NCBI GenBank assembly: GCA_025526935.1
Contig: JAHLKD010000060.1
Location: 124,001 to 188,000 of the forward strand
Reading direction: 5' to 3'
Origin: Cladochytrium replicatum
Taxonomy: Eukaryota; Chytridiomycota; Chytridiomycetes; Cladochytriales; Cladochytriaceae
Length of the DNA stretch: 64,000 nt
Shown here: positions 43,101 through 53,610 of the stretch, in pieces
Layout of the letters: each line of letters opens with the position of its first letter
How positions within the stretch are numbered: position 1 is the first letter of the stretch
Position numbers and translations under genes: made by a program
The notes under the pieces: generated by a model
Database searches by the model: none
The model's input: the letters and a program-made list of their open reading frames with translations, nothing else
Told to the model about the DNA's origin: nothing

Positions 43101-43889
43101 GGATGATGCACCCGTGGATCTACAAGCAGCACCAGGAGCGGCTCGAGCTCGGGGCGGGCGGGCAATCCTCGTCGTCCTCAGCCGAGGACGAGGAGGCTGA
43201 CGAGATCGAAGAAGAGGAAGGGACGAAGGTGAAAGCGCGGTGGGTGAGGGAGGTTCAGAGTGTGATTAAGGAGAAGGAGCGGGAGGCGCAAATGAGGGTT
43301 GAGAAGGTGTGGAGGTGGATGCGAGGTGCGATCCGGATAGACCCGAACCATCTCCCACCCGTTGTTCCGGTCGCTGTGGTAGCTGGTGCGGTCCAGGGCA
43401 CGACGCACGCGATTGGCGCTGCGGCGGGGGCGATTATGCCGACGGCGATCCGAGAGGTGGTGAATGGAGTTGTGAAGGTTGTGGAAAAGAGCATTGGAGG
43501 GATTGGGGTCAGCGCGACGACGACGCCGACGGGGGAGAAGCCGGAGAAGGTGAAGGGGAAGAGGGAGGTTCAGCATCCGGTGTTGTGGAGCGAGAGGGAT
43601 CCGGAGAGGGCGAGGGCTGTGGAGGGGCATCCGTTGATTGTGAGCGCGCGGGAGAGCGGGAAGTTTAGCGCCGAAGCACTCGATTTCATGTGAGTTGAAC
43701 ACAAGAAGTCGATTTTTGGTTGTACTTTTCGACTCAAGTTTTTAAATTTCTTCTCGAAGCATTGCGTGTTTGCAGTGGAATCCGAGGAATAGGGCGACCG
43801 CGCGGGAGCTGCTTGATCACCCGTTTGTTCGACATGTGAGACTGCCTCCGGAGACACCACCGATGGGTACAAGCGGGTACTTTGGATGA
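40139..43889 (+). CDS. MAP kinase kinase kinase (Ste11/Ssk2-like) with Trp repeats and a large C-lobe insertion
   Basis: Exons 40139..42223, 42284..43689 and 43760..43889 give 1206 aa. Residues 1-220 hold five copies of a W-x2-W-[AG] motif. About 220-540 is disordered and Ser/Arg-rich with a His run. The kinase domain starts near 558: GAGTTGTVWSAVDP, Lys in LFAVKQARM, HPHIVRYYGCE, HRDLK|PGNILI, VDFGASRVYRR, GTPSYLAPELITG and DIWSLGCVVYEMVLG. All catalytic residues are present. After AYAMRFTD the domain is broken by about 350 residues before it finishes with LDFIIACLQWNPRNRATARELLDHPFVRH. The activation-loop pattern fits MAPKKKs of stress or mating-type pathways. Confidence 0.9.
40169..40800 (+). 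repeat. Five-copy Trp-rich coding repeat
   Basis: Encoded motifs WIRWAGDLSAGL, WVHWAGEIGSGL, WAHWANDLGL, WAQWGGEWSSGLG and WASWGSGLG at residues about 12, 58, 105, 178 and 207 of the kinase. Spacing is irregular (27-73 residues), so this is a dispersed motif repeat rather than a tandem DNA repeat. Confidence 0.85.
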
Positions 43890-44290
43890 TTTCGTAAAAG
43901 TTGATTTGCAAGACGGCTTTTTTGAGATGTGAATTATCTGCTGTGATTTTTTAAAGTCGGACTTTTTGATTACATTCTTGCGATGTATTCTTGTGATGTA
44001 TGAACCCTTTTTTTTATGATTGATTTTTAGACATTCTTTTTGACGACAACCTCTTCTCTTTTCTTTGTTGAGAATGCTCTGAGACGGCCCCATGTACTTG
44101 ATATTTCCCAACTATCTCGAGCAAAAAGTGTACTACTGCGATATGCAAAACGAACCCCATGTCACAACCGCTAATGAATGAATCATGACTCGTAGTAGAA
44201 ACAGGGACAGTTGCTGCTTACGGCCCCAAAAAACAGTTGCATCACACCGTTTTGGCAGCCCTAGTTGTTAAAAAAGCAATTTTTCTCTGG
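43890..44290. other. Intergenic, no supported gene
   Basis: About 400 bases, AT-rich 3' flank of the kinase gene and promoter of the CysRS gene. No gene seen. Confidence 0.55.
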
Positions 44291-47200
44291 ATGCTTAAAG
44301 TCTTCGCTGGGTCACATTTCCTCAGCAGAAGAAGCAAAACTCGGTCTCTTACGGCGATCCTATCCTGGCACGGAGCTACCGCTCGCACTGAACTCTCCCG
44401 TGCTACATCTTCCCTTAAGCACTCCACTATCCCAACCCGATCCAAGTTACAGCAAGACTATTTCGTTGCAAACCACAACGTGCCAAACATGGGCTGGAAG
44501 AAACCAGTTGCAAATGATGCCGACGCTGTCAAGCTAAAGGTCTACAACACACTGACGAAGAAGAAGGTGATAAGGACCCATCTCGCTGGATTACAATGGC
44601 CCTCACTATTGCACACAGGAGGAATTCATTCCTGCGCGAGGAAAGGAAGTGCTCTGGTACGGTTGCGGTCCGACCGTCTACGACGCCTCCCATCTCGGGC
44701 ATGCAAGGTAGACTTGGGTCCCCCTCTCCATCTTCTGAACCAACTGACGCTTTTTTTTGGGCAGAAACTACATTACATCCGACATCCTCCGTCGCGTGAT
44801 GGAAGACTACTTCAACTACGACGTGCACTACGTCATGAACATCACCGACGTCGACGACAAAATCATCATCGCCGCAAGACAAAAATTCCTCTTCGACCGC
44901 TTCCTCGCAACCTCCCCGCTGCTCACCCCCTCCTTGCTCTCTGACGTGCGCGCCGCACTTGAAAATTACCTGCAGAACAAGCTCGGTGTCGACGTCGCGA
45001 GCGCGAACGTCGTGGAAGGTTGGGAAGCGGAGGTCGAGAAACTGTGGAGCGGGTTCGAGGGAGATGTGGCGGAGAAAGGGAAGAGGGAGATGCAGATCAA
45101 GGTTGCTGGGAGGGCTGTTGAGGCGTTGAGGGCAGCGAGTGTGGCGAGGAAGGAAGGGAAGACGGGGTCGGAAGAGGGCAAGAAGTTGATTGTGGGTGCA
45201 CGGGAGGCATTCTCGGACTGGATCGATGCGCAGGTGAGAACTGTTCCTATGAAAAAATTGAGGGGAGCACTGTGATCTCACTGCTGGTTGTTTTCACGGT
45301 CATCGCAGCAAAAAGCCGAAGTCACAAAGCCTGAGATCTTCCGAGAGTTCGCTGCGTTCTGGGAGGACGATTTCTTCAAAGACATGGACGTCCTCAATGT
45401 AAGGGGAATGTCAATTGATTTCAAAATTCGCTGATTTTTTTTGGTGGGGGGCTTTGTGTAGGTCCGAAGGCCTGACCTTCTCACTCGTGTGAGTGAATAC
45501 ATCCCCGAGATTATCGCCTACGTCCAAAAGATCATTGAGAACGGATACGGGTACGGTGCTGGGCTTGTGATAACTGTAGAAATTGGCCCTGACCCTGCTC
45601 TAATTCCTTACAGGTACGAATCCAATGGATCCGTGTACTTCAACACCGTAACCTTTGGTGACAACCCGACCCACGACTACCCCAAACTTGTGCCCGGCGC
45701 AAAAGGCAACAGCAAGCTGCTCGCGGATGGCGAGGGTGCACTTACCGACACAGCGTTGGATAAGCGTGACCTCAGCGACTTTGCGCTTTGGAAAAAGTCG
45801 AGGGAGGGCGAACCCGAGTGGGACTCTCCATGGGGAAAGGTAAAAGGGCGAAAATGCAGAACGCATTGTGGGTATTCAAAATGTCAATTCTTTTTGTGTT
45901 GACAGGGTCGCCCGGGTTGGCACATTGAGTGCTCCGTCATGGCGAGCGAAGTCCTGGGACACAAGTTGGACGTCCACTCTGGTGGAATTGATCTTGCTTT
46001 CCCGCATCACGACAACGAGATGGCCCAGGCGGAGGTGAGTGGGTTTTTTTCTGGAGTATTGCATTATTGGTTTTGCCTGAGGGGTGTCGCGGTTTCTGCG
46101 AAGGGCGGATGCAAGCACGCAACGAGTTTTTGGAGCGAACTCTTGTTCCCGGCCAAAAATTTCAGGCAGTGTTTCCGCGACTTGCTTCCGTCCGTGTTCT
46201 CTTCCCGCTTTCTGGAGTCCCCAGACAACGTGGCAGAACAGTGTGTCATACCGCAAGATAAAGAGAAATTTCAATATTTCGAGCGGAGCTTCTCTGACGG
46301 TTCATCCAAAGGCTATATCGTTGCGATGCTGCCGTTCGTAGCCAAACCGTACATTTTGTTTTGCACCCTTTCCTCCTTTCTTCATTCTTTTGCCAATTGG
46401 GGAATATTCCTCTCACTCAATGAATCTTTCTTTCGTTTTCAGGCATACTATGAGAATGAGCAGTGGGTGAACTACTTCCTCCACTCCGGCCATCTCCACA
46501 TCGAAGGCCAAAAAATGTCCAAGTCCCTGAAGAACTTTATCACTATTCAGGTAAAGCCGCTATGTTAGTAGCTTACGTCCTCTCTCTGATCTTTTTCGTT
46601 TTACAGCAAGCATTGGAGAGGCATTCTGCCACTAAAATCCGACTTATGTTCTTGCTGAACTCATGGAGCTCCATCCTCGATTACAGCGAACGCTCATTGG
46701 AAGAAGCAGAAGCCTACGAAGGAATGTTCAATGTAAGTTTAGCAAAAATGACTTTAATCCTTTCCCAGGTTCACTCTGTGTAGAACTTTTTGCGTGAGGT
46801 GTCAGCAACCATCCGTGAGGCCGAGGCACACCCTGTTCCCTTCACTGGCAACCACAACTTCCACGACGAAGAACGCCAGCTCTTCGATGCGTGAGTTTGT
46901 CTCACTCCATTTCCCCCAAAAGCGAAAATCACCGAACGCTCTCGTTTCCATTCTCGGTTAGGTTGCGAAAGAAGCAGGAGCGGATCCATGCCGCTATCTG
47001 CGACAACTTCGACATGCCGCAGGTGATGCTTGAGCTCAAAGAGCTCATTGCGGCTACGAACACGTACCGCACTTCAGCGATCCGCGCTAAGCGAAGGGTG
47101 CAGGAGGACTTGTTGAAGAAGGTGGCAAAGTACGTCGTCAGGATGCTGAGGACGTTCGGCGTGATCCCTGAATCTGGCGCGGCGATCGTGTCGAGCTTGA

Positions 47201-48003
47201 AGGCGGAAGTTAGCGGTGCCTCTGGCGCGGTAAATTTGCTAAAGGAATCAATGGCTAGTTTGGTGCTCACACACAAGGTTTCTTGTTTTGCAGAAAGAGG
47301 ATATCGTAATGCCATATGTGCGCGTGTTGTCAAACTACCGCGACGGAGTGCGCGCTCTTGCCCAACAGGGAGCAGGTAATTTCATTCGACGGTTCACGTT
47401 CTCGTTATAAGTGCTTTTTTAAACCCCCCCCCCCCGACCTCTTCGATAGATTCCAAGGAGTTCTTGAAGCTCTCCGATAAGCTCCGTGATGAAGATCTCA
47501 TCGAGCTTGATATCCAACTAGACGACCGAGAAGGTACAGGGATACTTTCTTATTGTTGAGTGCCTAAAACACACTTTTTCTTTTGTTTTTTGTGAAGATG
47601 GTAAGGCACTGGCCAAGTTTATGGACAAGGCCACGATTCTTCGCGAGAGGGAAGAGAAGCGACAGCGCGAGCTGAAGCGTCAGCAGGAAAAGGAGGAGCG
47701 TGCGCGCGAGGCCTTGCGGAAGCAGCAGGAGGAGCTTGAGAAAGGCAAGACTGCACCCGCGGATCTGTTCAAGGACGCCGAGAGTCTCACGTTGTATTCC
47801 AAGTGGGACGAGAAGGTGAGTTGGAATCGTAGAAATGGATCTGGTTCGGGGTTTATTCTTTTCCAAAGGGCATTCCGACACATGATGCGGACGGTGCGGA
47901 GGTGGCCAAGAGCAAGAAGAAGCGGCTGCAGAAAGAGTACGATGTGCAGGTCAAGTTGCATGACAAGTACAAGGCATGGGTCTATCAAAATGGGGGAAAG
48001 TGA
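44291..48003 (+). CDS. CRS1: Cysteinyl-tRNA synthetase, with possible alternative mitochondrial start
   Basis: Charges tRNA-Cys. More than ten introns. The cytosolic start is probably MGWKKPV at 44489. An in-frame ATG at 44291 would add 66 residues rich in Arg/Ser/Thr/Leu, like a mitochondrial presequence. Motifs: [19 protein letters not shown] (HIGH motif, zinc Cys), [25 protein letters not shown] region, [32 protein letters not shown] (zinc ligands), and [11 protein letters not shown] (KMSKS). A long insertion after the TDVDDK motif and a Lys/Glu/Arg/Gln-rich C-terminal extension are typical of eukaryotic forms. The last exon ends AWVYQNGGK. Yeast uses a single CysRS gene for both compartments. 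Confidence 0.94.
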
Positions 48004-48128
48004 AAAACGTCAGGAATGGGTTCTTATGGTGTTGAAAGACATTCTGGATCCGCCGGGGGAGCAAATGATCCCAAAAGTACGGTCATCTTGCGCTTTGTCG
48101 TCTTTTCGATCACACATCAAAAGATGTA

Positions 48129-50077
48129 TTATCCCAGATGCATTTCCGCCGTCAAACTCTTGGTTCGCGACACAAAGAACCGTTCCAACCGATTTGCGCA
48201 CTTTACATACACAGACCCCTCCTCATTGTACGTTCGGCAGTTGTTGAATATCTTCGTCGCGTCCTTGTTAAAGTCCGCAATGGTAGCATACACGTCTTCC
48301 TCGACATTCTCGTCCAAAGTTTTCAGATCTGCCATCATCAAGAATAAAGAAAGTTTTGTGAGATCTCTGGCCCTTTCAGAAAACTTGGAACTTTACCCAT
48401 GGGCTCCGTGATGATGTCGTAGTAATCCGCAACGCCTGAGACTGGAGACTGGAAAGGCCACGAAGCTTCGTGACTTGTAAGTTCTGCAATCATTTTCTTC
48501 ATGTAGGTGTACAGCGGTGATCGCTTTTTCGGTGAGCCCCCAACCCTGAATTTGTGATGTTTTAGCCAAAACCTCGAATAGGAGAAATACTAAATATTTA
48601 ACATACGCCTGGCTAATCTCGGGGGTCCAGCCCGCTTCAACTATTGAAAATAAAAAATAAAAAGAGTATGCCGTGTCATCAGGTCCGGTGGGACAAAGGT
48701 TGTTTCTAAGAGATCTTTACCGATGCCAGGTATACTCGCTGGGTCGATGGCCATGTCGGTGGTCTTTTCTTGGGCTTCAAGCCCACCATCGAGTTGCTTC
48801 TTGGCTTGCGCGGCCTCGGCTTCCTTGAAACATGTGAGGCCAGGATAAACAATGTGGGATTGCGCTAGTTCACGGATCTTTTGAAAGATCACTTTGCGTT
48901 GCTGTGTGATGATGCTGAAAGTGTCGAGGTAGTTGACTTTTGGTATCATTGTGCACTAATCACAGAGAAAAAAAGTAAGCAGACCAGAAAAACGAGCCTA
49001 GGGCGTATCCATACCTGCATGATGGTCCCGCCTTCATAATCCTTGATGTAGCCCACCCAGATTGATTTGTCAAGGGTGATATCGGTTGTGAACCCCTGAC
49101 AAGGTCTGAGCTATCGCAGTTTGAGAGATAAAATGGACTTGAGTACCTGCTTCTTAAAGTAGCCGATAGCATAGTTGTCAGCGTATGTCAGGAAGTATTG
49201 GATGTCGTGGGTGTTGCGAACATAGTCCTTGACTCTGCTCATCAGCCGCGAACCATAGCCCTTGACCTGCTCGTTCGCCGCGATTGCACAGAACACGATC
49301 TCTGCAAACTTTCGTGGGATGAAGGGCCGATACGCTATTCCTCCGACGACTTTCAAGCCCTCGCGGACAACAGCCATCGATTCGTGATTCCTGCGTTACG
49401 AATGAGCTAATAGAGCCTCGAGTCCCACAAAACGGGGGTGTAGTAGCATTACCGATCATACACAAGCCGAGCGATATACTCTCGCGGCATTTTCGGCAGT
49501 TGGCGCTGAAATATATTCTTCAGGCCGGTGAGTAGCTCCATACTCCTGTGTGTCCCGTCGTTCCTCACGACCTCAAAAACGATGCTCCCCTCCCTCTCCT
49601 CCTGGATCGCCAGAGTGTTCCTTTTATTGGGCAGACCAGTCCAGGAGCCGTCACCGTTCTGCGACGCGTTGGGGGCGTTGGGATCGTCCTCCACGCCATC
49701 GGCAGCTCCTTTGCGTCCGGTTTCCGAGAGCGGGGCCGCGGCGGTTGTGTCGTCGTCCTGGTCCGAGTCTTCCGAGTTGACGACTTTGGGACGGCGACGT
49801 TTGCGGTGATGGTCGCCCGGGTTTGCGGATGTGTTCTGGTCATCAGACGTGCTGCCTGTTGGGCTTGGAGGCGCGGAAGGTATTCTGGTAGCTGGAGGAG
49901 CGAGGGAGGAGGAGTCAGCGAAGAGCGAGGGAGGGAGGGTCTTGAGTCGTTTGTGGCGGTGGGATGTTGGCGATGGCGACGAGTCGTCCTGGCGAGGAAT
50001 CAGCAGTCGCAACCAACGGAATAACACTAAGGTACCATTGGGTCCATTTCCATTTCCGTTTCCATTTCCATTTCCAT
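48129..50077 (-). CDS. GCN5: GCN5 histone acetyltransferase with bromodomain
   Basis: Catalytic subunit of SAGA/ADA complexes; acetylates histone H3. The proposed start at 50077 gives a 14-codon exon ([14 protein letters not shown]), which splices in frame to [16 protein letters not shown]. After a disordered basic/acidic region come [46 protein letters not shown] (acetyl-CoA loop Q-x-x-G-x-G), [37 protein letters not shown] and EGGTIMQC. The C-terminal bromodomain includes [17 protein letters not shown] and [19 protein letters not shown], with the acetyl-lysine-binding Asn. About eight exons; the stop is at 48129. It shares a 73-bp promoter with twinfilin. Confidence 0.95.
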
Positions 50078-50150
50078 TTCCAGGTCGTGCGTCGCCGTGG
50101 CATCGACGCGTCGTGTCGACCCACCACCACAAAGATTGACAGATTGAGGA
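50078..50150. promoter_or_regulatory. Short head-to-head intergenic promoter (GCN5 / twinfilin)
   Basis: Only 73 bases separate the proposed ATG of GCN5 (minus) from the ATG of twinfilin (plus), so both promoters and 5' leaders must overlap here or extend into the neighbouring transcript. Confidence 0.6.
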
Positions 50151-51491
50151 ATGGCTGCTCAGTCGGGAATCCGTGCGTCGCAGGACCTGATCGCTGCTTT
50201 CTCAAATGCCGTGCTCGGCAAATCCATCCGTGCTATCCGTGTCTCGATCGTAAATGGTACCTATCTTGGGTCCTTGTGTCCCTCCGCTAAAGTGATCAAC
50301 TCGTCCCAGAATCGCTGGTTCACAACGGCGCTGTGGACGTCGCTGGGTCGCTGGAGACCGACTTCGCGCTCATTCGCGACTGGCTGTTACCCACAGACCC
50401 GGCATTCGTTCTCCTGAGGACAGACACACCCACTTCGTCGGGCGACTATGAATGGATCGTGCTTCACTACGTACCAGACAAAGCCAGAGTAAATCTGAGT
50501 CCAAAATTCCAAACCGAGCTTGCATCAAATCTGATCCTTTTTGAAAAGGTCCGTGACAAAATGCTGTACTCTTCCTCCAAGGGAACTCTCTTGAAAGATC
50601 TGGGAGATTCGAAATTTGTTGATTCTATCTACGGGAGTACACAGGTACATATCTATATCGTTAACACACATAGTTAGGTCTTAATGCTCCTACTATAATA
50701 GGAGGAACTGAGTTTTGAAGGTTACAAGAAACATCTTGTGCACAAGCAGTCCAGTGCACCTTTGACGGAGCGGGAGAAGGAGCTCGCGGCAGTTAAAGCT
50801 GCCGAAAACTCGGCTGAGATCACCATCAGCTCGAGGCGTGGGCTCATGGCAACCACCAACTCTGCATCAATGGCGTTCCCTTGGAACGAGGACGCAGAAG
50901 CGGCCGTGGGTCGCTTTTGGGCAGATGAAGAGGGCACGCCGCATTTGATTATTTTGGCCATTGATATCGAGAATGAGAGGATCGCGCTGGAAGTAGACCA
51001 AAGTCCGGTGGGACAGAACCAAGTGGCAGGGATTGTGACAGCAGACAAACCCCGGTTTCTCCTCTACCGCGCTGTGGAGAGCGGGGCGAAGGACGCCGTC
51101 AGTAAGTGGACGCTTTGAAATCGGGACGTATTGCAGCGTTGACAGATTTGCAAACCACAGTTTTCGCAATGACCTGCCCGTATGCTGCAAAGGTGAAGGA
51201 GCGAATGCTGTATTCTTCTGCACGAGGAGGTGTCATCTCTGCGCTAGAACAAGGTGACTACACCATAACCAAAAAGGTGAGCGAGCATAACCCCGGTCGA
51301 TATTTGAGAAATTTGAGAAAATATTGATGATCATGCAGTTTGAGCTGGACGACGTTGCGGAGCTCACTCCAGAACTGTTTTCTGAGGCGTTCCCTGCGGT
51401 TGCAGCACCAGAGGAGACTGGAAGTGGAAAGATCAGTCCAAAGTTCGCCAAACCAAGCCGGCCGGGACGTGCAAAGCCCAAGCCGACGTGA
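50151..51491 (+). CDS. TWF1: Twinfilin (two ADF-H domains)
   Basis: Binds actin monomers and caps barbed ends. The start [20 protein letters not shown] is the standard opening of twinfilin. The first ADF-H domain continues with [31 protein letters not shown] and [19 protein letters not shown]. The second has [16 protein letters not shown], the Pro/Trp-containing stretch [32 protein letters not shown] and [16 protein letters not shown]. The C-terminal tail is basic ([16 protein letters not shown]), matching the capping-protein/phosphoinositide-binding tail. Several small introns, with final stop at 51491. Length about 340 aa is normal. Confidence 0.93.
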
Positions 51492-51648
51492 GCACGTCTA
51501 CAGATCAGCCGAGCATGCATGCCAGCGACAATGATGCAAAGAAATGCCCTTCAATAAATAACAATAATCGTGCCATTCCATTCCCAAAACGCGTGGTGTT
51601 TGTTCGCGTTTTGTTTTCGTTTCAGTCTACACCGACGGGCCATCCGCG

Positions 51649-53543
51649 ATGACAAGTCCTTCCGGTCCGTCTGCGCTGTAAGAAGAACCCAACCGAGCAA
51701 AGAACCCGACACTCTAACTTGTCTCATCTCGTTAGCATAGCGTCAGCCCCAGGGAAGGTGCTGATCACCGGCGGGTACCTGGTGCTCTTCCGCAACCACA
51801 CCGGCGTTGTCCTGGCTACAACCTCACGCTTCTACACCCGCATTCGAAAATCTCCCAACCCCGCTCAATCTGAAATCCGCATCGTTGCACCCCAGTTCAG
51901 CGATGGAGTATGGGTGTACACTGTGGCCCGTGCTTCAAATCAAATCAATCAGAGGTTGTTCAGCCTGAAACGCTACAGTGCAAGTCTTATGTGTTATTCT
52001 CCAACAGTCCACAGCAGCCGCGGAATCCGTTTGTGCAGACCGCAATCGAGACTGTTCTTGCGTACGTGTCAACGTTTGGGACAACAGGAGAGCAGGATCC
52101 TCTTGACCTCTTGAACGACGGGCTAGAAATCACTATCGTTGCGCACAATGACTTTTATTCCCAGAGAGACGAGGTGCGCGAAAAAAACCCATATCAGTCG
52201 CTCTTTTCTGATCCCTCCTTTCTGTACGCAGCTGCGTCGTCGCCAGCTCCCCCTCACAACGCAATCGCTCTCCTCGCTTACGCAATTTGCTCCAACAGGA
52301 AAGCCCATTTCCCAAGTCCACAAGACTGGGCTCGGCTCCTCCGCGGCAATGACAACTTCGCTCGTCGCGGCACTCGCCAACTTTCTCCTGCGGCAACGTG
52401 TCGACAACGGAGTTGTCGACAAGCTCGCGCAGCTATGTCACTGTATTGCGCAGGGAAAGATCGGATCCGGGTTCGACATTGCGGCTGCGGTTTGGGGATC
52501 ACATATATACAGACGATTCGATCCAGCGGTCCTGGAGCCTGCTACCACCGGAAACGGAGCTGATGGCCACGTCATACGGAAAATTATCGAGAGGTAACAA
52601 GCGAAAGGCGTGAGGATTGGCATGAGCTGTTGACCTCATCTTTGATCAGCAATGAATGGAATCACCAGATTGAACCTTTTTCGCTTCCTCGATACTTTGT
52701 CCTCAAACTTGCGGAGGTGGACGCAGGCAGCAACACCCCCAGCATGGTTTCGAAAGTCCTTGCTTGGCGAAAGCGGGATCCGATTCTTGGTGAGCAAATC
52801 AACCAATTTCTTCGCCTCTTTGCGTTTTTGTATTAATTCGAATTCCCATCAAAGCGGAAAAGATTTGGATAGAGCTCGATGAAGCAAACAACGGAATCTC
52901 ACAGGCGTTGTCGCGTCTTTCGAAGCTGTCAAACTCTCTTCGTCCTGCCTATGACAAAGTTGTCATAATCTGTGCTTGCTCTCTGTCGCACGAGGTAAGT
53001 TCATATGTAGCATCCCAGAGAGAGGGGTTCTTTCTAACTCTGCGTGTACAGTGGGAGGCGATGTCATTGGATGATCCAGTTCTTGAAGACATCAAATCAA
53101 TCTTTGTCGAGATCCACCAAAAGTTCCAGGTACGTTTGAAAAGCGTTCAATTGATCCGGCGGAGCAGAGAAAGTTGAGCTATCACACAGACTGCTCGATC
53201 GTTGCTCCGTGAGATGGCGACAGCGGCAGATGTTCCGATCGAGCCCCCATCGCAGACGTATCTTTTGGACGCATGCATGGATGTTCCAGGCGTTATCATG
53301 GCTGGTGTTCCGGGAGGTATGTGGTGCATGGACAGACTTTTTGGTTATAGAGGAATGAATGAAAGTTTCACAGCTGGGGGATACGATGCGATCTTCTGCA
53401 TCACGTTGGGCGAGCAGAGTGCAAAAGAGGTTGAAGAGCGAGTGTGGAAGAAGTGGAGCGAGAGCAGCATCGCACCGCTTTTGGCCGGTGTTGGAAAGAC
53501 CGGGGTTGAGGTTGGCACTGACGACGGGGCCATCGGGATGTGA
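51649..53543 (+). CDS. ERG8: Phosphomevalonate kinase
   Basis: Converts mevalonate-5-phosphate to the diphosphate in the isoprenoid/sterol pathway that also feeds squalene synthase. Exon 1 (51649..51677, MTSPSGPSA) splices at phase 2 into [19 protein letters not shown], the typical start of GHMP-family phosphomevalonate kinase. Later exons have NDFYSQRDE, the GHMP ATP loop [19 protein letters not shown] and [17 protein letters not shown]. Near the end come [19 protein letters not shown] and [10 protein letters not shown]. At least eight introns. The stop at 53543 is 67 bp before the biotin ligase start, on the same strand. Confidence 0.94.
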
Positions 53544-53610
53544 GATACAAGTAATGGCTTGGTAAAACCAGATAATTCACCCCTGGAATTGTACTCAGGA
53601 CTGTGTCGTC

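Noticed and set aside
14299-53543. A sterol biosynthetic gene cluster (ERG9 and ERG8)
   Set aside because: The two genes are about 36 kb apart with many unrelated genes between them; co-location looks fortuitous.
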